27,285 nucleotides of DNA from Acidithiobacillus ferruginosus (GTDB lineage Bacteria; Pseudomonadota; Gammaproteobacteria; Acidithiobacillales; Acidithiobacillaceae), in assembly GCF_018854495.1 (NCBI RefSeq), contig NZ_JABBDR010000016.1, positions 1-27,285 of the forward strand, in the 5' to 3' direction. Below, piece after piece: positions 1-6,660 of the stretch. The notes under the pieces were generated by a model. That model searched no databases, was not told the origin of the DNA, and saw only the letters and a program-made list of their open reading frames with translations. The position numbers and the translations under genes were made by a program. Each line of letters starts with the position of its first letter. Position 1 is the stretch's first letter.

Positions 1-2
1 GG

Positions 3-41
3 CAACTCGCCGAACAGACCGAATTAACGGCCTGCACTTAA
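3..41 (+). other. possible 3' end of an upstream gene cut by the window edge
   Basis: The first bases hold an open frame ending at TAA 39-41 whose last residues read QLAEQTELTACT. This could be the C-terminus of a gene starting outside the window. A competing frame stays open from base 2 and stops at TGA 83-85, overlapping the ATG at 82. Too little sequence is visible to decide whether either is real. Confidence 0.2.
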
Positions 42-81
42 ACCAAATGGCCTCCACGAAACCCGGGGCGGTTCATTCATC

Positions 82-327
82 ATGAGTAATGAGAAATCCA
101 ACCGACCCGAACTGATCATTGACAACGAGCGCTACGACTGGGATGAGGAGACCATTACCGGCAAACAAATTCGTGTTCTTGCGTCGCTCCCGGACGACGT
201 CCAGATATTTCACAAGGTTCCCGGACATCCCGACGAAGAGGTCAAGGACGACACGGTCGTCGATCTGACTAAACAGAAGGGTCCCGACCGGTTCTCAACG
301 CAGGCAGTCGGCTCGCAGGCGGGGTGA
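82..327 (+). CDS. single-domain ubiquitin-like protein (Multi_ubiq / BilA-like)
   Basis: An 81-residue protein that most resembles the prokaryotic multiubiquitin domain: a beta-grasp opening (LIIDNERYDW), the TITGKQIRVLASLP helix region, and the acidic DDTVVDL stretch followed by DRFST near the end. Many family members carry several tandem domains, while this one has a single copy. It would be the modifier transferred by the E1- and E2-like proteins encoded immediately downstream. The C-terminus ends in AG after a flexible tail (TQAVGSQ), so the last residue is glycine without the eukaryotic diglycine. The next gene starts 6 bases after the stop, so the genes are almost certainly co-transcribed. 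The start is the only ATG that keeps the first beta strand. Family assignment is by motif recall and the very consistent neighbourhood. Confidence 0.82.
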   Translation: MSNEKSNRPELIIDNERYDWDEETITGKQIRVLASLPDDVQIFHKVPGHPDEEVKDDTVVDLTKQKGPDRFSTQAVGSQAG

Positions 328-333
328 TGCACG

Positions 334-738
334 ATGCCGCTGCTCCTCAATTCAGATTATGCGGAACTCGCAGAACGCGGCCTTGACTACGTCGAAGATG
401 AAGAGCAGCGCTTCCTTGTGCTCCAGAATTACCCGTTACCAGATGAGCTCTACCATGAGAAAATCTGCGACGTCCTTGTCATAATTCCGCAGAACTACAA
501 CCAAGGCGGCATCGACATGCTCTGGACACATCCGCATCTAACGCGCATCGATGGCAAGCCCATTCCGAACATGAACCACCCCAGTGGTAGAGATAACCGC
601 ACCTATGGCGACAGGGAGTTCTGCCGGTGGTCGCGGCACTGGAATAACGCGCCAGTCATATGGCGGCCTGGCAAGGACAATGTTGTAACCATCCTGCGCC
701 GTATTGTCTGGGCCCTTGGGAACCCCGACGCAAAATGA
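334..738 (+). CDS. E2-like ubiquitin-conjugating protein, prokaryotic E2 family E type (BilB-like)
   Basis: A 134-residue protein with the layout of prokaryotic E2 family E: an N-terminal helix, a central beta meander with VLVIIPQNY followed by DMLWTHPHL, then REFCRWSRHW, WRPGKDN and a closing helix. In this fold the protein would accept the activated Ubl from the E1-like partner as a thioester and pass it to a target. Two cysteines exist, C45 and C97. C97, inside the conserved-looking FCRWSRHW segment, is the better candidate for the active site (inference). The gene follows the Ubl gene by 6 bases, and its TGA overlaps the ATG of the E1/JAB gene in an ATGA junction, implying translational coupling. 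Confidence 0.8.
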   Translation: MPLLLNSDYAELAERGLDYVEDEEQRFLVLQNYPLPDELYHEKICDVLVIIPQNYNQGGIDMLWTHPHLTRIDGKPIPNMNHPSGRDNRTYGDREFCRWSRHWNNAPVIWRPGKDNVVTILRRIVWALGNPDAK

Positions 739-2183
739 CGGCCGCCCGAATTACCCTGCTTGGCTCGCAGCACGATGCACTCGCGAACCACCTTGGCTCA
801 CATCCTGACTGCCATGAGAAGGCCGCAGTCGTGCTGTTTCGCAGGCTCCACATTCCGGTAGAAGGTCTGCCCGATTCTGACCGCTATATCGCACAGGAGG
901 TGATTCTTTTCGAGGACGCGTGGGTAACTGGCAGCTCCTCAGCACACATCGCGTTTCCCCTTACGCCGCTGCGCGAGCTATTCCGTAGGTGTGAGGAAGA
1001 GGGCCTTGCCTTTGGTTTCGTCCACAATCACCCGGGGGGCCCCGCAGCATTCTCAGCAATCGACGAACAAAACGAGCGCACGTTGCTGACAGCGCTAAGT
1101 AACCGCAACGGCCTTGACGTCACTTTCGTTGCGATGCTGTGGACAGAAGGGCAGTGGCTAGCCCGAACACGCACCGCTTGCTTCCCGAAGATGGCCATAC
1201 CAGTTCGGCACATCCTTGTTCTTGGAGATCGGATTACCTTGTATGGCTACAAAGAAAGCACAGATGAGCACACCGAAGTTCAGGCGCGGCAATCCGCCGC
1301 GTTCGGCAAACCCTTTGTCGACATGCTTCAGTCTCTACGCGTCGGCGTTCCCGGAAACGGCGGTACAGGCAGTCCGTTCGCGACCCTTGGCGCACGCGCC
1401 GGCATCGGTGAGCTCGTATTGATCGACAAGGACCCGCTCGCGGCCAGCAATCTCAATCGGGTCAGGGGTCTGATGAGAAGCGATGTCGGAGAAATCAAGT
1501 CTTACGCCCTCAAGACTTTCATCGAAGGCATCGGTTTATCCGTTAAAGTCGCCGCAATCGCGTCGGATATCGATATCGACCAGGCGGCCGTTGACGCCCT
1601 CGCCAGTTGCGACGTTATTGTCGGCTGTACCGATGATTTTGCTGGCCGTGAACTGATGAACGCGGCACTCTATGCCTACGCGCAACCCCTAATAGATATC
1701 GGACTAGGCGGTAAGGTCGACAATGGGCCCGACGGTCACCCCTACCTTCGTTATCACTTTGGGCGCATAAGCACCATTCTGCCCGAGAGTGGCCAGTGCC
1801 TTTTTTGTCAGGGCGTCATCAAAGACGTCTGGATTCAGGCCCAACTCGCGCGGCGCGAAAATCCCGATATCACCAGCGACGAGCTCAAGGAGCGATATCT
1901 CGAAGATGGCGGGACGGACGCGCCCGGTGTTGGGCCCTTCACCAGCGCCGCTGCGGATTTTGCCCTCGCAACGCTGTTCGATCTGATAAAGCCGTTCCGG
2001 CGATTTCCGCCAGAGCTTCGCCGCGACATGCTCTTCGTCGATTTCGTGAAGATGGAGATCAACAGCCACAAAACAGCGGGGAACTACGACTGTCCGTATT
2101 GTCGTGCGCACGAATTCCTTCTACTGAAAGAGTCTTGCAGACTCAATCGACCATTTCTCGGTAAGCGTGATGAGTTTTATTAG
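735..2183 (+). CDS. JAB/JAMM deubiquitinase fused to ThiF/E1-like adenylase (BilC-BilD fusion-like)
   Basis: A 482-residue two-domain protein. Residues ~1-150 are a JAB/JAMM metalloprotease: the zinc motif H97-N-H99 with S107 and D110 is intact and E28 is the likely catalytic glutamate. Such domains cleave Ubl precursors or conjugates. Residues ~195-460 are a ThiF/E1-type Rossmann domain with GNGGTGS (207-213), LIDKD (230-233), the NLNR adenylate-binding segment (239-242) and a GCTDD loop. C355/C358 and C453/C456 form two CxxC pairs that probably hold a structural zinc. The domain would adenylate the Ubl C-terminus. A longer in-frame opening exists upstream, but the ATG at 735 overlaps the E2 stop (ATGA) and begins directly at the JAB fold. 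The 3' end overlaps the next gene by 14 bases. Confidence 0.87.
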   Translation: MTAARITLLGSQHDALANHLGSHPDCHEKAAVVLFRRLHIPVEGLPDSDRYIAQEVILFEDAWVTGSSSAHIAFPLTPLRELFRRCEEEGLAFGFVHNHPGGPAAFSAIDEQNERTLLTALSNRNGLDVTFVAMLWTEGQWLARTRTACFPKMAIPVRHILVLGDRITLYGYKESTDEHTEVQARQSAAFGKPFVDMLQSLRVGVPGNGGTGSPFATLGARAGIGELVLIDKDPLAASNLNRVRGLMRSDVGEIKSYALKTFIEGIGLSVKVAAIASDIDIDQAAVDALASCDVIVGCTDDFAGRELMNAALYAYAQPLIDIGLGGKVDNGPDGHPYLRYHFGRISTILPESGQCLFCQGVIKDVWIQAQLARRENPDITSDELKERYLEDGGTDAPGVGPFTSAAADFALATLFDLIKPFRRFPPELRRDMLFVDFVKMEINSHKTAGNYDCPYCRAHEFLLLKESCRLNRPFLGKRDEFY

Positions 2184-2604
2184 TAGAGTTGTCGCATGGA
2201 TTAGTGGTCTCTTCGCCCCAGCCCCAGCCCCGGCATCAGGTCAGGTGCCGGAGCAAGCTCTGCCATGCGAGGTGCCTGTCCATTTTCCCTCTGTGTTGTT
2301 TGTCGATAAGCCCCCTCGTAATGAGGACATCGTGGCTGGCTATCTATACTGTGTCATGACCGCAGACAAGCCAAAATGGGCACTGTTCAAATGCCCTTGC
2401 CGGTGCGGTGATGTCGTTACACTCTCGCTCCAACCGGTGCACCGCCCCCATTGGCGCCTAACACGCACGCTCACCGGGCGGCCGACCCTGTACCCGTCGG
2501 TTTGGCGCGATAAGGGTTGTCTTAGCCATTTCTGGCTACGCGACGGTCGCGTTTCATGGTGCGCGGATACTGGAAGCTCCCCCGACCTCCGAATGTCGCG
2601 TTGA
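2170..2604 (+). CDS. DUF6527-like cysteine-rich protein of the Ubl operon
   Basis: A 144-residue protein that I match to DUF6527, a family repeatedly found beside bacterial ubiquitin-like operons. The core shows the cluster CPCRCG (C75, C77, C79), then LYPSVW, GCLSHFWLRDGRVSWC with C117, H120 and C131: a likely zinc-binding fold. Its function is unknown; a substrate-recruiting or E3-like role is inference. The N-terminus (about 20 residues, hydrophobic/amphipathic, then a short Ala-Pro repeat) is unusual and could be a membrane or partner tether. A GTG at 2167 directly precedes the chosen ATG at 2170. The gene overlaps the JAB-E1 gene by 14 bases, so it belongs to the same operon. The 182 bases between its stop and the IS element hold nothing recognisable. 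Confidence 0.7.
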   Translation: MSFISRVVAWISGLFAPAPAPASGQVPEQALPCEVPVHFPSVLFVDKPPRNEDIVAGYLYCVMTADKPKWALFKCPCRCGDVVTLSLQPVHRPHWRLTRTLTGRPTLYPSVWRDKGCLSHFWLRDGRVSWCADTGSSPDLRMSR

Positions 2605-2786
2605 ACCCTGATGTCTTCATGTTCTGAGCCGATTGCTTTCCCAGTCGGTTATTAGTTCATGAAAAGACGTACAGCCGCTTAGATATCGTCGGTGAGAATT
2701 ATCGTGCTCCAGTGCCTGGCTATGGCCGAACACCGGTCACCCCGGACGATACCAATGACAGTCTGTTGCTGGTACAAGGCAGCTTA

Positions 2787-3936
2787 GGGAACCTCTGATC
2801 TGGCGTTTTGGTATACTGGCTGGCATCAGCGATGCGTAGGGGGATGGCATGGCCGGGCAGATGACCTTTGCGGAAGAACAGGATCTTTCCCGTCGGCGGA
2901 AGCCGACCAAGCGGGAGCGCTTTCTGACGGAGATGGATGCCGTCATTCCCTGGGCGCGCCTGGTGGCCTTGATCGAGCCCCATTATCCCCGAGGCGGGAG
3001 CGGCCGCAAGCCGATGCCGTTGGAGCGCATGCTACGCATTCATTTTCTGCAGCAGTGGTATGCCTACTCGGATCCTGGCATGGAAGAAGCCCTCTACGAG
3101 ATCCCGCTGCTGCGGCGCTTTGTGGGGATTGATCTGGGCCGGGATTTCGTTCCCGATGAAACGACCATCCTGAAATTCCGTCGTCTGCTGGAGCGGCACG
3201 ACCTGGCGCGCGCGATCTTCGAGGAAGTGCAGGTCGTCCTGCGGGAGAAAGGCCTGCTGCTCGCCGAAGGCAGGATGGTGGATGCCACCCTGATCCATGC
3301 GCCGAGTTCCACCAAAAACCGGGAACGGAAACGGGACCCGGAGATGAGCTCGACGAAAAAGGGGAATCAGTGGTACTTCGGGATGAAGGCCCATGTGGCG
3401 ACGGATCTGCAAGGGATTGTCGAAGCGGTGGAGGTCACGGCGGCGAAGGTCCCGGACCACAAAGCCCTGGACGCCTTGCTGACGGGAGAAGAACCAGTCG
3501 TCCTGGCGGACCGGGGCTACGACTATCCCTCCGTCCACGAGCGCCTGGCCGCGCAGGGAACCCGGGACGCCGTGGCCTTGCGCCGCACTCCCGGGCAGAG
3601 GAAAGGTCTGGCGGCCCTGAAGCGCTACAACCGGAGTGTGGCCCGGATCCGTGCCTTGAGAGAGCACGCCTTTCGGGTGCTGAAGTGCCAATTCGGGTAC
3701 CGCAGAACCCGCTATCGGGGCCTGGCCAAGAACGGCGCCCAGCTCACCACGCTCTTTGCCCTGGCCAATCTCTACCTGCTGCGGCGTCGCCTGCTGGCTG
3801 CCTGAGGCGTACTGCGCCCCCAAATCCGCCCCCAGGGGCGGAATGGACGGGATCTCGCCCACAAAATCGCTGAATGGGCCTGTTTCGGGCAAATGCGCGG
3901 GGAGAAATCGGCGTTTCATGCCTGATCAGGAGTTCC
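2787..3936 (+). mobile_element. IS5-family insertion sequence, complete
   Basis: About 1.15 kb with imperfect terminal inverted repeats. The left end reads GGGAACCTCTGATC (2787-2800); the right end, read on the minus strand from 3936, gives GGAACTCCTGATC, so the inner arms match apart from two transposed bases. TTA lies directly outside both ends (2784-2786 and 3937-3939) and fits a 3-bp TNA-type target duplication, as in the IS1031 subgroup of IS5. One intact transposase gene occupies most of the element. About 130 non-coding bases lie between its stop and the right repeat. Exact ends are uncertain by 1-2 bases. Confidence 0.8.
2849..3805 (+). CDS. IS5-family DDE transposase
   Basis: A 318-residue cut-and-paste transposase. 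It has the IS5 N-terminal region (RRKPTKRERFLTEMD, LRIHFLQQWYAYSDPGMEEAL, then DETTILKFRRLLE) and the DDE core: first aspartate in MVDATLI, second in LADRGYD, and the glutamate in REHAFRVLK followed by QFGYRRTRYRGLAKN. Length and all catalytic segments are normal, so the enzyme looks functional. The ATG at 2849 lies 62 bases inside the left inverted repeat, with a GGGGGATGG stretch just upstream as ribosome-binding site. Codon use is more GC-rich than in the adjacent replication genes, in line with independent arrival. Confidence 0.93.
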   Translation: MAGQMTFAEEQDLSRRRKPTKRERFLTEMDAVIPWARLVALIEPHYPRGGSGRKPMPLERMLRIHFLQQWYAYSDPGMEEALYEIPLLRRFVGIDLGRDFVPDETTILKFRRLLERHDLARAIFEEVQVVLREKGLLLAEGRMVDATLIHAPSSTKNRERKRDPEMSSTKKGNQWYFGMKAHVATDLQGIVEAVEVTAAKVPDHKALDALLTGEEPVVLADRGYDYPSVHERLAAQGTRDAVALRRTPGQRKGLAALKRYNRSVARIRALREHAFRVLKCQFGYRRTRYRGLAKNGAQLTTLFALANLYLLRRRLLAA

Positions 3937-3956
3937 TTAACTGTTTCGAAGTCGGA

Positions 3957-4062
3957 ATTTGTTCTGGTAGCCTGACAAATGAGGCAGATTCGGCGTGGCA
4001 GGGGACCCCACGTTTCTCCAGGCATGAGCCAGTCTCATTCCCAGAGGCCACGCCAAATCTGC
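3957..4062 (+). repeat. nested inverted repeats upstream of the replication genes
   Basis: Several inverted repeats are packed together. ATTTGT 3957-3962 pairs with ACAAAT 3975-3980. A 16-base arm GCAGATTCGGCGTGGC (3984-3999) pairs with 4047-4062 with one mismatch. Between those arms lie GGGGACCCC and the small hairpin ATGAG/CTCAT (4024-4038). As RNA or single-stranded DNA this folds into a multi-branched structure ending about 30 bases before the ATG at 4095. It sits just outside the IS right end. It may control replication-gene expression (leader or antisense target) or be a DNA site used in replication or mobilisation; the sequence does not decide. Confidence 0.6.
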
Positions 4063-4094
4063 TTCATACCCCCGCGATAATACGGAGCAGCGCC

Positions 4095-4685
4095 ATGCCA
4101 GTAGAGAACCTATCAGCCATTGTCTTTTCCAAGGCCCCACCGCCGCCGAAAGGAAAAACATCACCACGCAGAAAACCAAAAGAAATCGACCAATACGGCT
4201 TGTTGGGTCAGGAAGAGTATGGGGTTCGGCGGGAAATCGAGGGCGATCAGAAAATCCTTCATCACCATCGCGTGCAAGAGATACAGTCTTGCGCAAAGAG
4301 GGCGGCCGCTCAAAAGGCGAAGGCAGCCGCCGCAGGCCAAAAAGCCGTAACGCCCGCCAGACGGCCGCGCAGCCAGCATCGTGGTGCCGCGCCCGCCAAA
4401 GGGGAGGGGGATGGCGACAGTGACCCTGACCCTGACCGACTGGCTGTCCCGCTCGTATTAGATCAACAAGGACTAGCCAACCTACTCCTTCTCAGTAAGA
4501 AAACGGTCCAAAACATTGCGTCCGTCGCACCTCACAAACTACCGAAAGCCACCTATCTACCGTGTTCCAAAGCGCCACGTTATCTGCGCGATGATGTGCT
4601 TGCATGGCTTTATAGCTATCGTCAGGCGGTAGAACCACCTCCCAGAAAAGTCGGCAGACCCCGCATAGCCACCCAGCGTCAATGA
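4095..4685 (+). CDS. helix-turn-helix protein of the plasmid replication module
   Basis: A 196-residue protein whose C-terminal ~65 residues (LVLDQQGLANLLLLSKKTVQN, then DDVLAWLYSYR) resemble a MerR/excisionase-type winged helix. The N-terminal two-thirds is low-complexity, basic and Ala/Pro/Lys-rich (KAPPPPKGK, RRKPK, AAAQKAKAAAA), probably a disordered DNA-binding tail. The frame stays open upstream into the IS, but the ATG at 4095 has GGAG seven bases before it and is the first sensible start. The following rep gene is in the same frame only three codons after this TGA, so the two are probably translationally coupled. Likely role: accessory DNA-binding protein for replication or copy control (inference). 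Confidence 0.62.
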   Translation: MPVENLSAIVFSKAPPPPKGKTSPRRKPKEIDQYGLLGQEEYGVRREIEGDQKILHHHRVQEIQSCAKRAAAQKAKAAAAGQKAVTPARRPRSQHRGAAPAKGEGDGDSDPDPDRLAVPLVLDQQGLANLLLLSKKTVQNIASVAPHKLPKATYLPCSKAPRYLRDDVLAWLYSYRQAVEPPPRKVGRPRIATQRQ

Positions 4686-4694
4686 CCTCGCGTC

Positions 4695-5825
4695 ATGGCC
4701 GGCTACGTTGGATGGGCAGCCATCCTCAAATGCAATCATGCGCTGAGCACCGATAATTTACGGCGGGCGCTCCAAAACAGCACGGACTCACAGGATATTT
4801 CCGAGCTTCAACAGATACTGGACACGAGGACCGCTTATCGCAAGGCGACCAACACAACACCACCAGCTGACCTTCATCCGATTCTACAATTGATGGTGAC
4901 GCGGATGCCGCAAAAGCCCTATTTTTCTGATGATCTGTCGCGAGGTATCAGGATCAGGGAGAAATCAGCGGCGCTTCGTCATCGTGAAATCCAGCCGAAT
5001 CAGCCGTGGGAAAGGCAATGCCTCGCCTTGGATATTGACCATACAGAGCAGCTTGTAGGGTTGCCACCTCCAAACGTAACAGTCACGAATACGGCAAACG
5101 GGCATCGCCATGTCGCCATCGTTTGGAAAAAGCCTGTGCTTGTTGGACCCAATGCAAGTCGCAAGGCAGAGGCATATTACACAGATATTGCTCGTGCTGT
5201 TGGTCAGTGTTGGAAAGCTGATCCCAACTATACGGGTTTGTTGATGCATAATCCGCTGCATTCGCATTGGCGTACGGAGATATACCAGCCAGAACCCTAC
5301 GAATTGAACGACTTTCGTGATGCGTTACGCATCGTACGAGAAATGCCGACAGCCGCGAATCACCCACGATTTAAGGGTGGCGAGTGGGTCGACCGGTACG
5401 CGGCATTGGGGCGCAACTGTGCCACCTGGGAGGCGTGCCGGTGGCCAGCCTATTCTATGGGCCGGGATGCTACTGTTGATGCGGTACTGCGGTTGGTTGA
5501 GAGTTACAACGCCACGCACAACAGTCCCCCTTTAGGACATCGCGAATGCAGGCACATAGCCTTATCCATCAGCAACTACGTCTTGGCAAGCAAACGCAAA
5601 GGTCACAGCATGACGGATACTGACTGGCGTCAATGGGTAGAACATACCCATACGCCAGAGGTGCAGGCCAGACGCGGGAAGGCCAGCGGCGAAGCCAGAC
5701 GCGGTGCCAGCGAACAGGAAAGGGCCACGGCACGGCTGATGCGGGCCGATGGCAGCAGCTATGGGGTCATCTCTCAGGTGCTGGGTATCCCTGAATCCAC
5801 GATTAAGCGGTGGTGCAAAAATTGA
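4695..5825 (+). CDS. ColE2-type plasmid replication initiation protein (Rep, replicase family)
   Basis: A 376-residue protein with the ColE2-type Rep/primase signature: QCLALDIDHTEQ, then PPPNVTVTNTANGHRHVAIVW, a PNYTGLLMHNPLHSHWRT motif, and a PriCT-like segment around GRNCATWEACRWPAY. Rep proteins of this family bind their origin and synthesise a short primer for DNA polymerase I. The last ~60 residues (ERATARLMRADGSSYGVISQ, IPESTIKRWCKN) form an extra helix-turn-helix, plausibly the origin-binding part. No strong ribosome-binding site precedes the ATG, which lies three in-frame codons after the stop of the upstream gene. Length is normal or slightly long and the frame is intact. Codon use is less GC-biased than in the flanking operons, as expected for plasmid DNA. 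Confidence 0.83.
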   Translation: MAGYVGWAAILKCNHALSTDNLRRALQNSTDSQDISELQQILDTRTAYRKATNTTPPADLHPILQLMVTRMPQKPYFSDDLSRGIRIREKSAALRHREIQPNQPWERQCLALDIDHTEQLVGLPPPNVTVTNTANGHRHVAIVWKKPVLVGPNASRKAEAYYTDIARAVGQCWKADPNYTGLLMHNPLHSHWRTEIYQPEPYELNDFRDALRIVREMPTAANHPRFKGGEWVDRYAALGRNCATWEACRWPAYSMGRDATVDAVLRLVESYNATHNSPPLGHRECRHIALSISNYVLASKRKGHSMTDTDWRQWVEHTHTPEVQARRGKASGEARRGASEQERATARLMRADGSSYGVISQVLGIPESTIKRWCKN

Positions 5826-5859
5826 TTTTCACAGGGGTCCACGAACCTATTTCAGGATG

Positions 5860-5920
5860 AAAGCCGGAGCTGCGGCGCAGCGGTGGCATCAGTCCGGCCA
5901 ACCGGCTTTTTAGGTTGGCC
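5860..5920 (+). terminator. branched hairpin region after rep: terminator and/or origin
   Basis: Starting 34 bases after rep, AAGCCGG (5861-5867) pairs with CCGGCTTTTT (5902-5911), enclosing a perfect GCTGC/GCAGC hairpin (5869-5881). An alternative perfect 8-bp stem, GGCCAACC (5896-5903) with GGTTGGCC (5913-5920), competes with the outer stem. The T-run supports rho-independent termination of rep. In ColE2-type replicons the origin also lies just downstream of rep, so this may be the origin. The remaining bases up to 6087 show nothing else I can name. Confidence 0.5.
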
Positions 5921-6087
5921 CCATTCTCCGGGAGACTGAGGGGTACGGGGAAAAGCAGTGGCAATCGATGATGGCAACACCATTTTGTCCCGTTGCGTCG
6001 GGTTACGAGTAGCATTTTGGGCACAAGGCGGTTGATCTACAGACGGGAGAGTGATGTGTGAGCCATTCGCCCTCGACGGGGGCTGAT

Positions 6088-6660
6088 TCATGGGTGAGCA
6101 CGGTCACGCAATTTTTGCATGCACGCTTGCACCGCCCTGGCTTGCCAGATGGCATCATCCAGGGCGTTATGGGCGACCCCTTTTTCTTCGACGGGGATAC
6201 CGCCTTGCGGATAGGCCAAGGAAAAAATGGTACGGCAGTCCCGGTCGACATTATACCGCACCGGCCAGCCCATGCCCGGACCCAATTCTACCCGGAACCG
6301 CGCGTACAGGAGTTGTAGTTGCGCGGAATCGAAAGCGGGTCCGTTGGACCACAGCCGCAACCTTTCCCCTGCAATGCGCTGCAGAAAGCGGGAGAACTTG
6401 CCCAATCCGGCGGCCACTGAATGGGCACAGGGGCCGTGGAAGGCTGCATTACGCGCTTCAAGGGTTTGCTCCATCCACCATTCAATGGTGTCGATGTCCA
6501 CCAGGGCACCTTTGTCGATCTGCTCTTGGGCAGGCAAGCGGATGGCAAAGGTCTGCCCGATCTGGTCAGACTCTGGATCGAAAATGACGGCACCAATGGT
6601 GAGCACTACCGCTCCCAGTTGGGTGGACAGCGCCTCAATATCCAACATCACGTCATGCAT
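6088..6660 (-). CDS. DEDDh 3'-5' exonuclease (Rv2179c / phage DexA-like)
   Basis: A 190-residue protein with the three exonuclease motifs of the DnaQ/RNase T fold: DIEAL near the N-terminus (D7, E9), NGPAFDSAQL in the middle, and AHNALDDAIWQA near the end (H and D of DEDDh). The NGPAFD segment and overall length fit the Rv2179c-like exoribonuclease / phage DexA group better than DNA polymerase epsilon subunits. It is the last gene of the long minus-strand operon and overlaps the preceding phosphoesterase gene by 8 bases. The start at 6660 has GGGAG a suitable distance upstream, and the longer in-frame opening into the neighbouring gene is rejected. Substrate, RNA or DNA, is not evident. Confidence 0.82.
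   Translation of the reverse strand: MHDVMLDIEALSTQLGAVVLTIGAVIFDPESDQIGQTFAIRLPAQEQIDKGALVDIDTIEWWMEQTLEARNAAFHGPCAHSVAAGLGKFSRFLQRIAGERLRLWSNGPAFDSAQLQLLYARFRVELGPGMGWPVRYNVDRDCRTIFSLAYPQGGIPVEEKGVAHNALDDAIWQARAVQACMQKLRDRAHP

Noticed and set aside
2849..3919. Long antisense frames across the IS5 transposase
   Set aside because: They are mirror frames of a GC-rich gene with no recognisable domains; transposase motifs are all on the plus strand.
4047..4062. Integron attC site reading of the inverted repeats before rep
   Set aside because: No R-box GTTRRRY core pair or integrase gene is present.
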